Shown here: positions 1 to 7,870 of the stretch, in pieces
Layout of the letters: each line of letters starts with the position of its first letter
How positions within the stretch are numbered: position 1 is the stretch's first letter
Source of the DNA: Singulisphaera sp. GP187
GTDB lineage: Bacteria > Planctomycetota > Planctomycetia > Gemmatales > Gemmataceae
Direction of reading: 5' to 3'
Assembly (NCBI GenBank): GCA_945868575.1
Contig: CAMBMH010000009.1
Coordinates: 1-50,607 of the forward strand
DNA: 50,607 bases
Position numbers and translations under genes: made by a program
Notes under the pieces: model-generated
The model's input: the letters and a program-made list of their open reading frames with translations, nothing else
What the model was told of the DNA's origin: nothing
Databases searched by the model: none

Positions 1-1656
1 AGAGAGCATCTCCTCCTTGCGGGAACCCATATGAAATCCAACCGCCTTGAGCTTTGTTTCACCCTGTTTGAGATTCACCTGGATCGTATTGCCGTCCTTG
101 CCAACCAAACGTGGCTCGCCATCGATTTGAAGGCCCGTTGCCATGTATAGCGGCTTCGGATTGGCGCAGCCAAAAGGCTCCAGGCCATCCAGGGTCCGAA
201 CCACCGCCGGTCTCATCGCCAAAAAAGGCACCTCGGATTCGATCCGTAGTTCCTGCGCCAGCGGCGCACCCCCACGCAACACGGTGACCGCGGCCTGAAA
301 TCTTTCTCTAAGTGTATCAATATTGTCTGGAATCAGCTTGAGGCCAACAGCCCCGGCATGTCCGCCGCCAGAAATAAGCAGGTCCATACATTGATCAAGT
401 GCAGCCTTGAGGTGGACCCCGGGGGTAGTGCGGCCCGATCCGACCGCAAGATGCGCCAGGGGTGTATTTTCCTGGCCCTGACCAAGCATCAGGACAGGAC
501 GGCCAAAAGCCTCGACTATGCGGCTGGCAACAATCCCCACAATACCAGTCATCCAGCCCTTCCGGAATATCACAATTGCCGAGGCATTTTCCTGACCGGT
601 TTTGGCGACCTCTTCCTTTGCCTCTTCCACCATCCGTCTTTCAATGGTTTGGCGCTCGTTATTGTAGTTATCTATCACCTGGGCAAGCTGCTTTGCCTTG
701 CCGGATTGATCCGTGGTGAGCATTTCAACCACCAACCTGGCGCAGCCAAACCTCCCAAGTGCGTTTAGCCTTGGCCCCAGCTTGAACGCAACATCCTCGC
801 CTTTGATTGGCCTCTCGGGAGAAATGCCCGCCACATCTAGCAAGTGCCCCACGCCAGGCCATGGAACCTTACGCAGGTGTTCCAGGCCATAACGGGTGAT
901 TACCCTGTTTTCATCAATAAGGGGCACCACATCGGCGATAGTCCCAAGGGAAGCGATCGCCATGCAATCGCGGATATGGGAGCGCAGGTCCTCCCGAACC
1001 TTTCCTGATAGATCATCAACCGTGGTCAGCCCCCAGGCCAATTTGAAAGCCACACCCGATCCACTCAGGTGTTCAAAAGGAGCAGCCTTTCCAGGTAGCC
1101 TCGGATGGAGAATCACATCCGCTTCAGGAAGGGTTTCGCCAAACTCGTGGTGGTCGGTAATGATGACTTTCATTCCCAACTCGCGGGCCAGTTGCACCGG
1201 GCCAACCCCGGTGATACCACAATCCACGCTTACAAGGACTTTGGTTCCGGTGTCATAAATCTCGCGAATGGCCTCATCATGAAGTCCATATCCCAAACCC
1301 AGGCGGTGGGGCGTGTAATAAGTGACATCCCCGCCCATTTTGGCAAGGGTCCGGACGAGAATGGCGGTGCCGGTGCATCCATCGGCATCATAATCCCCAT
1401 AAATACAAATCCGGGTCTGGCTGGCGCACGCATCGCGGAGAATGGCGACAGCTTCCACCATTCCAAAAAGCGTCTGAGGCGAATGAAGCCCGGCGATGGA
1501 CGGATTCAGGAATTTTTTGCAAGAAACAGGATCCACCAACCCCCGCGAAGCAAGGATCCGGGCAACGATAGGTGGCACATCGATGGCCTTGGCCAAAGCT
1601 TCGATATCGCACTGGGGAGTAGGTTGGACGATCCATCGTTTTGGTGCATGGGCCAA
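1..1656 (-). CDS. recJ: Single-stranded-DNA-specific exonuclease RecJ (C-terminus cut by window edge)
   Basis: RecJ degrades single-stranded DNA 5' to 3' in recombination and repair in the cytoplasm. The 552 codons in the window show the DHH-family motifs in order: GDYDADG (motif I, about residue 90), SVDCGIT, TDHHEF (motif III), GSGVAFKL, RLNALGR, and the DHHA1 motif SGGGHAGAVG near residue 430. Family length is about 570-580, so only a short C-terminal piece is missing beyond position 1. I chose a TTG start because GGAG lies six bases upstream and the protein then begins AHAPKRWIV, like other RecJ N-termini. The frame stays open further upstream without a good ATG, so the start is uncertain. 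The reading frame was checked at three separated points and is continuous. Confidence 0.95.
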   Translation of the reverse strand, partial: MAHAPKRWIVQPTPQCDIEALAKAIDVPPIVARILASRGLVDPVSCKKFLNPSIAGLHSPQTLFGMVEAVAILRDACASQTRICIYGDYDADGCTGTAILVRTLAKMGGDVTYYTPHRLGLGYGLHDEAIREIYDTGTKVLVSVDCGITGVGPVQLARELGMKVIITDHHEFGETLPEADVILHPRLPGKAAPFEHLSGSGVAFKLAWGLTTVDDLSGKVREDLRSHIRDCMAIASLGTIADVVPLIDENRVITRYGLEHLRKVPWPGVGHLLDVAGISPERPIKGEDVAFKLGPRLNALGRFGCARLVVEMLTTDQSGKAKQLAQVIDNYNNERQTIERRMVEEAKEEVAKTGQENASAIVIFRKGWMTGIVGIVASRIVEAFGRPVLMLGQGQENTPLAHLAVGSGRTTPGVHLKAALDQCMDLLISGGGHAGAVGLKLIPDNIDTLRERFQAAVTVLRGGAPLAQELRIESEVPFLAMRPAVVRTLDGLEPFGCANPKPLYMATGLQIDGEPRLVGKDGNTIQVNLKQGETKLKAVGFHMGSRKEEMLS

Positions 1657-1937
1657 TGAAGACTCCAGGTTGTGGGGGGACCGAAAGGGACTATGGTACG
1701 CAACTGGCCCAATTGGAATTATCAGAAAACAAGGCAATCTTGTCCTCTCTGGTTCAGGAAGGGTGAAACGGCAACGCCGAATGTACCGGTCCCGCAACCG
1801 ATTCCCCAACCATCCCTGGCCATCACCCCCAAAGGAAGAGCTAGAGGCGGTGGGGAATGGTCGATGTGGGAATGGATCCGGGGGTTTTACCCCCTTATGT
1901 CCCAACATTTGCATCAATCGCAACATGGAGGTTACGA

Positions 1938-2279
1938 ATGAAACTGAATGGAAAAATCTGGATGCTTTTGGCCCTTCCCTTTATGGGAGTGATTGGCTGC
2001 AAAAGTATGTCCACGGATTGCGGCTGCTCGTCAGGGATGAGCAGCATTGGCTCAGGTAGTTCCTGGACCGCCTGGAGCCCCAAATGGGGTTGGGGCGAGT
2101 CCACATCTTGCTCTACCTGTGAAACATCAACGGTCGTCGCGAGCTCAAAAACCCAAAGCTCCGAAGGAAAAATTGTTGAGGGGAAAGTCGTAGAGGCAAA
2201 ACCCGCCAACAAATCCAACGCCAATAAAATCGTAGTTCCCGATGAAGTCCGTAAGCCGCTTCCCAGTCGGCTCGACTAA
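1938..2279 (+). CDS. Small Cys/Ser-rich putative lipoprotein
   Basis: A 113-residue protein of no family I recognise. It starts with a positively charged and hydrophobic signal (KLNGKIWMLLALPF) ending in a lipobox GVIGC, so residue 21 would be the lipidated Cys. The next 45 residues are rich in Cys, Ser, Gly and Trp (DCGC, SCSTC), and the last 40 are charged and Lys-rich. Start chosen at the ATG seven bases after GGAGG; the frame is open upstream but that part looks random. It stands alone, divergent from recJ, and is followed at once by a strong terminator. Likely an envelope lipoprotein; the Cys pairs could form disulfides or bind metal, which is inference. Confidence 0.75.
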   Translation: MKLNGKIWMLLALPFMGVIGCKSMSTDCGCSSGMSSIGSGSSWTAWSPKWGWGESTSCSTCETSTVVASSKTQSSEGKIVEGKVVEAKPANKSNANKIVVPDEVRKPLPSRLD

Positions 2280-2295
2280 GCCTTCGTTGAACGAA

Positions 2296-2343
2296 CCTAA
2301 AACGAAACAACCCGCCAAATCCGGCGGGTTGTTTCGTTTTAGG
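2296..2343 (+). terminator. Perfect 21-bp inverted repeat, rho-independent terminator
   Basis: A perfect 21-bp stem (2296-2316 with 2323-2343) with a 6-base loop. The stem is GC-rich at the loop end (CCCGCC/GGCGGG) and A/T-rich at its base, so it ends in GTTTCGTTTT on the plus strand and could also work on the minus strand. It lies 16 bases after the lipoprotein stop codon. Confidence 0.9.
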
Positions 2344-2592
2344 GTTTGAAATTCCAAAAGGCACTTCGATTGCCAATCTGTTGTCCCAAGGTCTTTGAGG
2401 ATTTTCCAATCTCAAAGGGTATTTCCAAAGGGTTGGGCTTTCCGCCTCTGAATTGGGAGGTGGGGATCGATTTGGAAGTGGCCTGAATCGCCCCAAGTGG
2501 AAATGGACCTCGGGAACCCCAAAAACACCACTTCGTCACCGCCAAAAGGGTCAACTGGGCCCTTAACGGGAAACCCGTGAAACAATTGCATT

Positions 2593-2619
2593 TTGTCAAA
2601 AATGACTTAAGTATATAAT
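2593..2619 (+). promoter_or_regulatory. Candidate promoter for the repeat-protein gene
   Basis: TTGTCA and TATAAT separated by 15 bases inside the only strongly AT-rich patch of this gap. The spacing is short of the ideal 17. If used, it would give a leader of roughly 320 bases before the GTG start. Confidence 0.35.
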
Positions 2620-2836
2620 TACAAATGTTTTACAACACTATTCTCACATTAGTGAGGCAAAAGAAAGGTGGGGTTGTAGCGATTTAAGCGAAGACACCAC
2701 GGACAACGAGAATAGGGGGACATGGCAGGGGTGGGGGGTAAGGAAAAGGAGTAAAGCTGCTCAAGGGGGTCAACGTGGGGGACGATAAAAAGCTTGGAAA
2801 GTCGCTGAGTCCTGTTGTGATCCAGAAACGGAATCT

Positions 2837-2944
2837 GGTGAGAGGATGAGGCGAGTTTCCCAGGCCGAAAACACCCAGTGAGCCATTAGGGCAACCTGGA
2901 AACTGAATCAAGGCCCGTAGAAGAGTTCCATGGAGGTTCTCACC
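2837..2944 (+). promoter_or_regulatory. Candidate structured leader ending at the ribosome binding site
   Basis: GGTGAGA (2837-2843) can pair with TCTCACC (2938-2944), which sits between the GGAGG at 2932 and the GTG start at 2946. Nested inside, GTTTCCCAGG (2855-2864) pairs with CCTGGAAAC (2895-2903) with one bulged base. Just upstream, CCAGA and TCTGG (2822-2838) form a small hairpin that shares the two G residues of the outer stem. The structure could control access to the start codon. Not assigned to a known family. Confidence 0.35.
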
Positions 2945-2945
2945 C

Positions 2946-3692
2946 GTGAAAGCTGCGATCCTGCTTCTCACTTCGGCTTGGATGGCAAGCGCGAATCATC
3001 AAGCCCCCGCCAACAAAGCTGCCGCTGACAAAGCCGGCAAAGCCGCTGCCTGCAAGGGCGGTTCCAATTGTGGCGATTTCCTTTCCAGCCTCAAAGGCAA
3101 ACTGAGCGGCCTCGGCGGCGGTCTCAGCAACAAGCTTTGCGGCGACAAGGCCGCTGCTGCTGGCAAGGGTTCCAAGGGCTGTGGGGACATGAGTCTCCTT
3201 GGTGGCCTTAAGGATAAACTCGCTGCTCTTGGCAATGATGCCAAGTGCGGTTTGGGCAACTTGAAGGACCGCCTCAGCGGCCTTAGCCTCTGCAGCACCA
3301 AGGCTGCTGGCGGCAAGGGTGCGGATGGCAAGGGTTCCAAGGCTCAGGACCCAGGCAAGGGTTCCAAGGCTCAGGACCCAGGCAAGGGCTCCAAGGCTCA
3401 GGACCCAGGCAAGGGCTCCAAGGCTCAGGACCCAGGCAAGGGCGGAAACAAGGCCCAAGACCCAGGCAAGGGCGGAAACAAGGCCCAAGACCCAGGCAAG
3501 GGCGGAAACAAGGCCCAAGACCCAGGCAAGGGTGGAAACAAAGCCCAGGACCCAGGTAAAGGTTCCAAAGGCCAAGACGCCGGCAAGGGCGGAAACAAGG
3601 GTCAAGACGGAAGCAAGGGAAGCAACAAGGGAACCAAGGCTGACGCATCCACCGTCCCCGGAACTCCCGCTGTTCTCGCCAACCCCTTCTAG
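2946..3692 (+). CDS. Secreted Lys/Gly-rich tandem-repeat protein
   Basis: A 248-residue protein with no recognised family. Residues 1-16 look like a Sec signal peptide (KAAILLLTSAWMASA). Residues 17-125 hold six Cys and repeated amphipathic stretches such as SSLKGKLSGL and LKDKLAALG, suggesting an internal duplication. From about residue 128 come four copies of GSKAQDPGK and then four of GGNKAQDPGK, followed by related degenerate units and a short Ala/Pro end. The tail is strongly cationic and probably disordered. Start is a GTG nine bases after GGAGG. It could be a structural, adhesive or polyanion-binding surface protein; that is inference. A terminator follows. Confidence 0.8.
   Translation: MKAAILLLTSAWMASANHQAPANKAAADKAGKAAACKGGSNCGDFLSSLKGKLSGLGGGLSNKLCGDKAAAAGKGSKGCGDMSLLGGLKDKLAALGNDAKCGLGNLKDRLSGLSLCSTKAAGGKGADGKGSKAQDPGKGSKAQDPGKGSKAQDPGKGSKAQDPGKGGNKAQDPGKGGNKAQDPGKGGNKAQDPGKGGNKAQDPGKGSKGQDAGKGGNKGQDGSKGSNKGTKADASTVPGTPAVLANPF
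3329..3556 (+). repeat. In-frame tandem repeats, 4 x 27 bp then 4 x 30 bp
   Basis: Four near-identical 27-bp units (3329-3436) and four 30-bp units (3437-3556) encode the two versions of the KAQDPGK repeat. The 30-bp unit differs by one inserted codon (GGN for GS). The near-identical DNA points to recent expansion or homogenisation, so copy number may vary between strains. Confidence 0.9.
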
Positions 3693-3715
3693 TTAAAACC
3701 TGGATAACAGTAAAC

Positions 3716-3739
3716 CAAGGCCGGGATTTCCCGGCCTTG
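3716..3739 (+). terminator. Terminator between convergent genes
   Basis: A 10-bp perfect stem CAAGGCCGGG/CCCGGCCTTG with a 4-base loop, followed by ATTTATTT. It lies between the stop of the repeat protein and the stop of the minus-strand membrane protein. Confidence 0.85.
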
Positions 3740-3741
3740 AT

Positions 3742-4122
3742 TTATTTAAGGGGCTTTGTTTTCGTTTTTCCTTCCTCTTCGTCCAAATGAAAATGATGAA
3801 GCATTCGGTGATAAAACGGGGCCATCATAATTCCCATCAGGGTTAAATACGCAATACCACTATATAAAGCGTAAAAAGTCGAAAATAGTTTGCCCACTGT
3901 TGTCTTGATTTCCAACACGGGTCCCATGCCTGCCAATATCATCGCGGCGTTGTGTAACGCATCAATCCACTCGCAGGGAACAAATACCCAATAGCCAACA
4001 GTTCCAAGAACCAGCGAAAAGAAAGTGATCCCAATAACCAATGCAAAACTGATTGCAACCCTGAAAAGAAAATTCCACAAACTTATCAGGGGAACGCTTT
4101 TGTGTTCAAACTTGGTGATCAT
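3742..4122 (-). CDS. Small membrane protein of unknown function
   Basis: A 126-residue protein with three hydrophobic stretches, at about residues 18-48, 55-70 and 82-104. It ends in a charged tail (FHLDEEEGKTKTKPLK). A His-rich motif YHRMLHHFHLD follows the last membrane segment. I do not recognise the family. It lies 128 bases downstream of the RNase H-like gene on the same strand and may be co-transcribed with it. Confidence 0.65.
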   Translation of the reverse strand: MITKFEHKSVPLISLWNFLFRVAISFALVIGITFFSLVLGTVGYWVFVPCEWIDALHNAAMILAGMGPVLEIKTTVGKLFSTFYALYSGIAYLTLMGIMMAPFYHRMLHHFHLDEEEGKTKTKPLK

Positions 4123-4250
4123 CGATTATTCCCCCCTGGAATTGCATTCCCCCTTGGTAACGAATTCGTCAAAAGGAAAACCTCATTCCGGAAAACTTCA
4201 ATTCCAAAATCCCGCTCGGAAAAGCCGGTTTTTCCCTGGCCCCGTTGGAT

Positions 4251-5264
4251 TTATCTTTGCCGCCAAAGGACATCCATGGGAACAGCAAGTTCCGTCAGCC
4301 TGGGCCCAACAATCTCCAGAAACCGTTTGGCATCCTGGGGATAGCCCGCTGTGGGTTCCAGCCCTTCGATTTTCGATTGCCACCAAAGATTAAAAGCGTC
4401 CATGTGCCTCTCGCGAAGGTATTTTGCCACCATTGACGCGAGCGCCACCGGCATATGATTTTGATCCGCCTTCGACTCAAAACTCACCGCCAATTCCCTT
4501 TCAGGAAAAGTGATCCTGTAAGTGGATTTTCCCAGGGATTCCTCTCCGGGGGTGACCCATCCCCCCAATAACGATCCCAACCAGGGACCGTATCGATCCC
4601 GACCTCCCAATTTGTCGACGACCGCCTGGACCCCATCCCCCGACTGAATCAAGCCCGGTCCTTCCCCGGCTCCGATTCCCCAATGTAGAAATTTTCCAAC
4701 ACCATCAGTGAGCACGGTGGCTTTGCTGCCTGATTGATCAACCGCCAGATTGAAGGCTTTGGGAAACACCATTCTGATTCGGACATGTATCGGACCCAAT
4801 CCAGCCGCTGCCAGGTTTGTGTTCCAGGCATCCAATTGTTTTTGCCTTTCCGGGTTTAATTCGATTTCCGGGAAGGAGAGCCCCGGGTCATGCCACGGTT
4901 CGTTCTTCTCAAACGCTGGCTCGATCCAGTAAGGAGCCAGAGAAGCCCAAAGATTTTTATCCAAAGGATTAATTCCCAACATGAACAGGGCGTTTTCGAG
5001 CCTTTGAAGACCTTCCTCTCGTTTTCCCGCCGAAAAGACCTCCTTTGAATCATCAACAAGAAGTTTTTTACCCGCCTTGCGCTTTTCTCTAGTGGTTGAA
5101 TCCTCAAGCCAATCCCACAATGGGACAATTTGTCCAGGGGTTGCCCCGAATTTTTCCCGTGGAACCCGAATGGCCACCGCCGCCTGAACGAGTGGACCCA
5201 GATTGGGACCATACCCCGCCTCATCGATGCCGATATGCCAGACCCATTCGTTTTTTGCATCCAT
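4251..5264 (-). CDS. Divergent RNase HII/HIII-like protein
   Basis: A 337-residue protein starting close to the RNase HII signature: GIDEAGYGPNLGPL at residues 12-25 supplies the first Asp-Glu pair. DDSKEVFS (about 71-78) matches the LDDSKKLS segment. LTDGVGKF could supply the third acidic residue, and SMVAKYLRERHM matches the SIIAKVTRDRLM segment, but with Glu instead of the fourth Asp. A GYPQDAKRF segment follows, as in RNase H2 enzymes. That DEDE pattern resembles RNase HIII. The protein is over 100 residues longer than RNase HII because of an insertion in the middle. Probable role: removal of RNA from RNA:DNA hybrids, or a derived nuclease. Start is the ATG 54 bases from the divergent HIT gene. 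Confidence 0.7.
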   Translation of the reverse strand: MDAKNEWVWHIGIDEAGYGPNLGPLVQAAVAIRVPREKFGATPGQIVPLWDWLEDSTTREKRKAGKKLLVDDSKEVFSAGKREEGLQRLENALFMLGINPLDKNLWASLAPYWIEPAFEKNEPWHDPGLSFPEIELNPERQKQLDAWNTNLAAAGLGPIHVRIRMVFPKAFNLAVDQSGSKATVLTDGVGKFLHWGIGAGEGPGLIQSGDGVQAVVDKLGGRDRYGPWLGSLLGGWVTPGEESLGKSTYRITFPERELAVSFESKADQNHMPVALASMVAKYLRERHMDAFNLWWQSKIEGLEPTAGYPQDAKRFLEIVGPRLTELAVPMDVLWRQR

Positions 5265-5318
5265 TCGCCTGATTCCCCATCGTCCCGTAAATCAGCCAAA
5301 AGATCCTCATTCCAAAAG

Positions 5319-5678
5319 ATGGACAACTCTGCCATGCTTGCCGACAACATTTTCGCGAAGATCATCGAGGGAAAAATCCCTGCCCGAATCATCCACGACG
5401 ATGCGCATTGCCTCGCGTTTCATGATGTCCATCCACAGGCCCCTGTCCATGTGCTGATCATCCCAAAAAAAATAATTCCGACCCACGACACCCTGACCGC
5501 CGAGGACGGACCGCTTGTTGGGCACCTGAATCTCGTAGCTGTAAAGCTGGCAGGGGAACTTGGCTTGGCAGACGGTTACCGCCTGGTTATCAATTGCAAG
5601 GACCAGGGAGGACAAACCGTTCCCCATCTGCACATGCACCTTATGGGTGGTCGGCCCCTTCACTGGCCCCCTGGCTAA
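5319..5678 (+). CDS. HIT-family (histidine triad) nucleotide hydrolase
   Basis: A 119-residue HINT-type protein that would hydrolyse purine nucleotide phosphoramidates or related adenylates in the cytoplasm. The N-terminal NIFAKIIEGKIPA is the classic opening of the family, although the usual CxxC there is absent. The histidine triad is VPHLHMHLMGG near the C-terminus. Two ATGs are possible, at 5319 and 5334; the first has a weak AAAAG before it. It is divergent from the RNase H-like gene, and its last 38 bases overlap the convergent sulfatase-like gene. Confidence 0.88.
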   Translation: MDNSAMLADNIFAKIIEGKIPARIIHDDAHCLAFHDVHPQAPVHVLIIPKKIIPTHDTLTAEDGPLVGHLNLVAVKLAGELGLADGYRLVINCKDQGGQTVPHLHMHLMGGRPLHWPPG

Positions 5679-6735
5679 GAAGCTCGTCCAGATTTTCGGA
5701 TGCCTCCTGGCAGGCATCCGGCTCACGGTTCGCAAGATCGTTCACCTCGTGCCAATCCTCGGGTTGCCTGAACCAAAAAAGAGTTTCCGCCTCCTCTTTT
5801 AAGGAATCGGTTCGGCGAATCAGTGTCGAATCCCCATCCCGCAAACACTCCCAGCGAATTTCGCCCGTTTCGGAATGGGTCGAGTGCCGGGACAGGTGAT
5901 GGTCATCGCCGACAACCTCGGGGATTCCTTTTTCATGAAAATCCCGTGCCCTTGCCAACCAGTCCGCAAGCGCCCTGTGTCCGGTGAAATCCCTGGATGC
6001 CAAACCAGGCTCCACCTCGGGAGAATGGATTATCAGGGGAATTCGCAGGACTTCCTGGGAAAGAGGCCGCTCCTGATCCGGCCCTGCCCAACCCATTTCC
6101 CCCAAAGGAAATCCGGTGTCCGAGGTCACCACCAGGGCCCATGGCGTGCCATGCCAGGCCTTGTCCACCTCGTTGTAGATCAGCTCTAATTCCGAGTCAA
6201 ATTTTGTCAAAATTTCCGCGCGGGCCGCTTGCAACCTTCTGGCCAGGGCCCCCATTGGATCGACGGGACCCAATTGAGGCTGCATGGGTCCGGTTTCTTC
6301 CTCCGGATCCGCCTCTCCAAGCGCGGGACCGGGATCAGCCACTTCAAGAATATCCCCCGGCCATGGCCACAAAAGCTCAGTTCGCTCCACAATCAGAAGC
6401 TCATCCCGGGCAGCTTTACTGATAGCCTTGGCGAGGGCTTTGAGGGCAAGCGTTTGGGAAAGTTCCTGTGCTCCGGAGATCAGACTGGGCACCGCTTTGG
6501 GGACTTTGGTGTCCAAAATCCGCAAACGGAAAGGCGCCAACTTGCCCCAGGCTTTTAGCCCCTGGAGCCAAATTTGGGAAATTTCCGCAGTATCAGGCGT
6601 TTCGGAAAAATGATGGCGGGCAACCAGCGATTCCGCAGCAAGGGCATCCAAAAACGGGGTTTCAGCCCAGACCCCGCCATAGATATTAAGGCAAGCTGCG
6701 CCCATTCCCCGGTTCACTATCAGTAAGACTCGCAT
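5641..6735 (-). CDS. Sulfatase/alkaline-phosphatase-fold protein lacking the standard catalytic motif
   Basis: A 364-residue protein whose ends resemble sulfatases. It opens with RVLLIVNRGMGAACLNIYGG and ETPFLDALAAES, parallel to the sulfatase segment with VLIV...YG and TPNLDRLAAEG. Later ALVVTSDTGFPLGEMG and LRIPLIIHSPE correspond to the VVFTSDHG and VPLIIRWPG segments. The CxPSR/SxPSR site that becomes formylglycine is not seen, and the His of TSDHG is Thr here. It is therefore likely a non-catalytic or re-purposed member. The middle (about 110-200) is Pro/Glu-rich and not alignable by eye. Start placed at the ATG that opens the fold; the frame is open further upstream. No signal peptide, so probably cytoplasmic. 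Confidence 0.6.
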   Translation of the reverse strand: MRVLLIVNRGMGAACLNIYGGVWAETPFLDALAAESLVARHHFSETPDTAEISQIWLQGLKAWGKLAPFRLRILDTKVPKAVPSLISGAQELSQTLALKALAKAISKAARDELLIVERTELLWPWPGDILEVADPGPALGEADPEEETGPMQPQLGPVDPMGALARRLQAARAEILTKFDSELELIYNEVDKAWHGTPWALVVTSDTGFPLGEMGWAGPDQERPLSQEVLRIPLIIHSPEVEPGLASRDFTGHRALADWLARARDFHEKGIPEVVGDDHHLSRHSTHSETGEIRWECLRDGDSTLIRRTDSLKEEAETLFWFRQPEDWHEVNDLANREPDACQEASENLDELLSQGASEGADHP

Positions 6736-6774
6736 AAAATTCTTTATAGCCCTTTTGGGGTGTGTGGCGCTTCC

Positions 6775-6804
6775 TTGACTCCATTGGTCTAACGGTCTAC
6801 CAAT
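6775..6804 (+). promoter_or_regulatory. Candidate promoter and operator before folE
   Basis: TTGACT at 6775-6780 with TACCAA 17 bases later at 6798-6803. An inverted repeat ATTGGT-N10-ACCAAT (6783-6788, 6799-6804) overlaps the spacer and -10 position, as an operator might. It lies in the 176-bp divergent gap between the sulfatase-like gene and folE. Confidence 0.35.
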
Positions 6805-6911
6805 CAATTGTCTAAGCGCCAATGTGGACCTTCCGTGCCACAAGAAGGCTCGCCCCGACTTTTCCGAAGGGGTTGGACCTCCCATCCGGCACGCCACATG
6901 AGGATTTTCAG

Positions 6912-7535
6912 ATGACTGTTGTACCTCCCCAAAAGCCCCTCATGGCTACAAACAGTTCTGTTCCTCCCAAATCATTTGACCTTCCACGAATTGAAGCTGC
7001 CGTTCGGGAAATTCTTTTTGCCGTAGGCGAAGATCCTGACCGCGAAGGACTTTTGGAAACGCCCAGTCGGGTTGCCAAAATGTATTCTGAAGTCTTTTCC
7101 GGGCTGAAAGCCGATCCAAGAATTCACCTCAAGAAAACTTTTGAGCAAAAATACGACGAAATGGTGATCGTAAAAGACATCCGTTTTGAAAGCTGCTGCG
7201 AACATCACCTTCTCCCTTTTTTGGGCAAGGCGCACATAGCTTATCTCCCCAATGGCCGCGTGGTTGGCTTGAGCAAATTGGCTCGTGCAGTAGAAGCGAT
7301 TTCCCGCCGCCCCCAAGTTCAGGAACGAATCACCGAGGAACTTGCCGACATTCTCATGGAGGAGCTCAATCCCCGGGGTGTTGGCGTGATCCTTGAAGCA
7401 AGCCATTCCTGTATGACTATCCGGGGGGTGCGCAAACCCGATGCTTTGACAACAACCTCCGCCATGCGGGGCATTTTCAAGGAAAATCCGATCACCCGTC
7501 AGGAATTTCTGACATTGGTATTTAACAAGCAATGA
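6912..7535 (+). CDS. folE: GTP cyclohydrolase I
   Basis: Converts GTP to 7,8-dihydroneopterin triphosphate, the first step of folate and other pterin synthesis; cytoplasmic homodecamer. The 207-residue protein carries [16 protein letters not shown], the zinc/active-site [11 protein letters not shown] with its CEHH motif, [13 protein letters not shown], and [12 protein letters not shown], where the Cys is the other zinc ligand. Length fits the family. Start is the ATG at 6912, with GAGG about nine bases upstream; the open frame before it does not look like FolE. Its TGA overlaps the moaD start (ATGA), so the four genes folE-moaD-moaE-moaA should be translated together. FolE and MoaA both use GTP, so this operon joins two GTP-consuming pterin pathways. 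Confidence 0.96.
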   Translation: MTVVPPQKPLMATNSSVPPKSFDLPRIEAAVREILFAVGEDPDREGLLETPSRVAKMYSEVFSGLKADPRIHLKKTFEQKYDEMVIVKDIRFESCCEHHLLPFLGKAHIAYLPNGRVVGLSKLARAVEAISRRPQVQERITEELADILMEELNPRGVGVILEASHSCMTIRGVRKPDALTTTSAMRGIFKENPITRQEFLTLVFNKQ

Positions 7536-7867
7536 CCCTACCCGGGCCAAATCCAATTGTCAGGAACCTGGACTCCACAGGTGCCATTTCCGTGCAGGTG
7601 CCACCCCTGAAAAGCGGTAAAGGTCCTCGGGAGATTCTCTTTTTTGCGATTGCCTCGGAAATAGCTAAGACCCGGTCCATATTCCTTTTGCTGGATGAAA
7701 ACCTGACCATTAGCCAAGTTAGGGCTCTGCTGATTTCCGCTTTTCCCCCCCTTGAACCTCTTCTGCCTTGTTGCGCTTTGGCAGTGGATGGGGTGATCGC
7801 GCGGGACTTTGACCTATTGGGGCCAGCCAGCACAATTGCGGTTCTTCCCCCGGTCAGTGGAGGATAG
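7532..7867 (+). CDS. moaD: Molybdopterin synthase sulfur carrier subunit MoaD
   Basis: Small ubiquitin-like protein that carries the thiocarboxylate sulfur used to build the molybdopterin dithiolene. The C-terminus is the required Gly-Gly (LPPVSGG). The core from about residue 33 has the expected shape: [11 protein letters not shown], a short helix [22 protein letters not shown] and the terminal strand. At 111 residues it is some 25-30 longer than usual because of an N-terminal extension, so a later start is possible. It overlaps folE by four bases and is followed three bases later by moaE. Confidence 0.88.
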   Translation: MTLPGPNPIVRNLDSTGAISVQVPPLKSGKGPREILFFAIASEIAKTRSIFLLLDENLTISQVRALLISAFPPLEPLLPCCALAVDGVIARDFDLLGPASTIAVLPPVSGG

Positions 7868-7870
7868 GCA

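Larger units (their letters stand above)
2344..2945. other. 600-bp non-coding stretch before the repeat protein
   Basis: No convincing reading frame on either strand. It holds two small hairpins before the promoter candidate (for example ACGGG-AAA-CCCGT at 2566-2578), an AT-rich patch at 2590-2650, a G/A-rich patch at 2700-2800, and a foldable segment just before the next gene. I see no match to a riboswitch or RNA family that I can name. Confidence 0.5.

Noticed and set aside
2339-2971. Minus-strand frames of 86 and 95 codons in the 600-bp gap
   Set aside because: They have no ribosome binding site, run into the terminator or into the opposite gene, and show no protein-like pattern.
3329-3556. 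CRISPR-like direct repeats
   Set aside because: The repeats are contiguous, have no spacers and are in frame within a coding gene.
2940-3605. Long open frame antisense to the repeat protein
   Set aside because: It is a repeat-driven mirror frame (LSLGALAWV units) with no Shine-Dalgarno. The sense frame has a signal peptide, a Shine-Dalgarno and a terminator.
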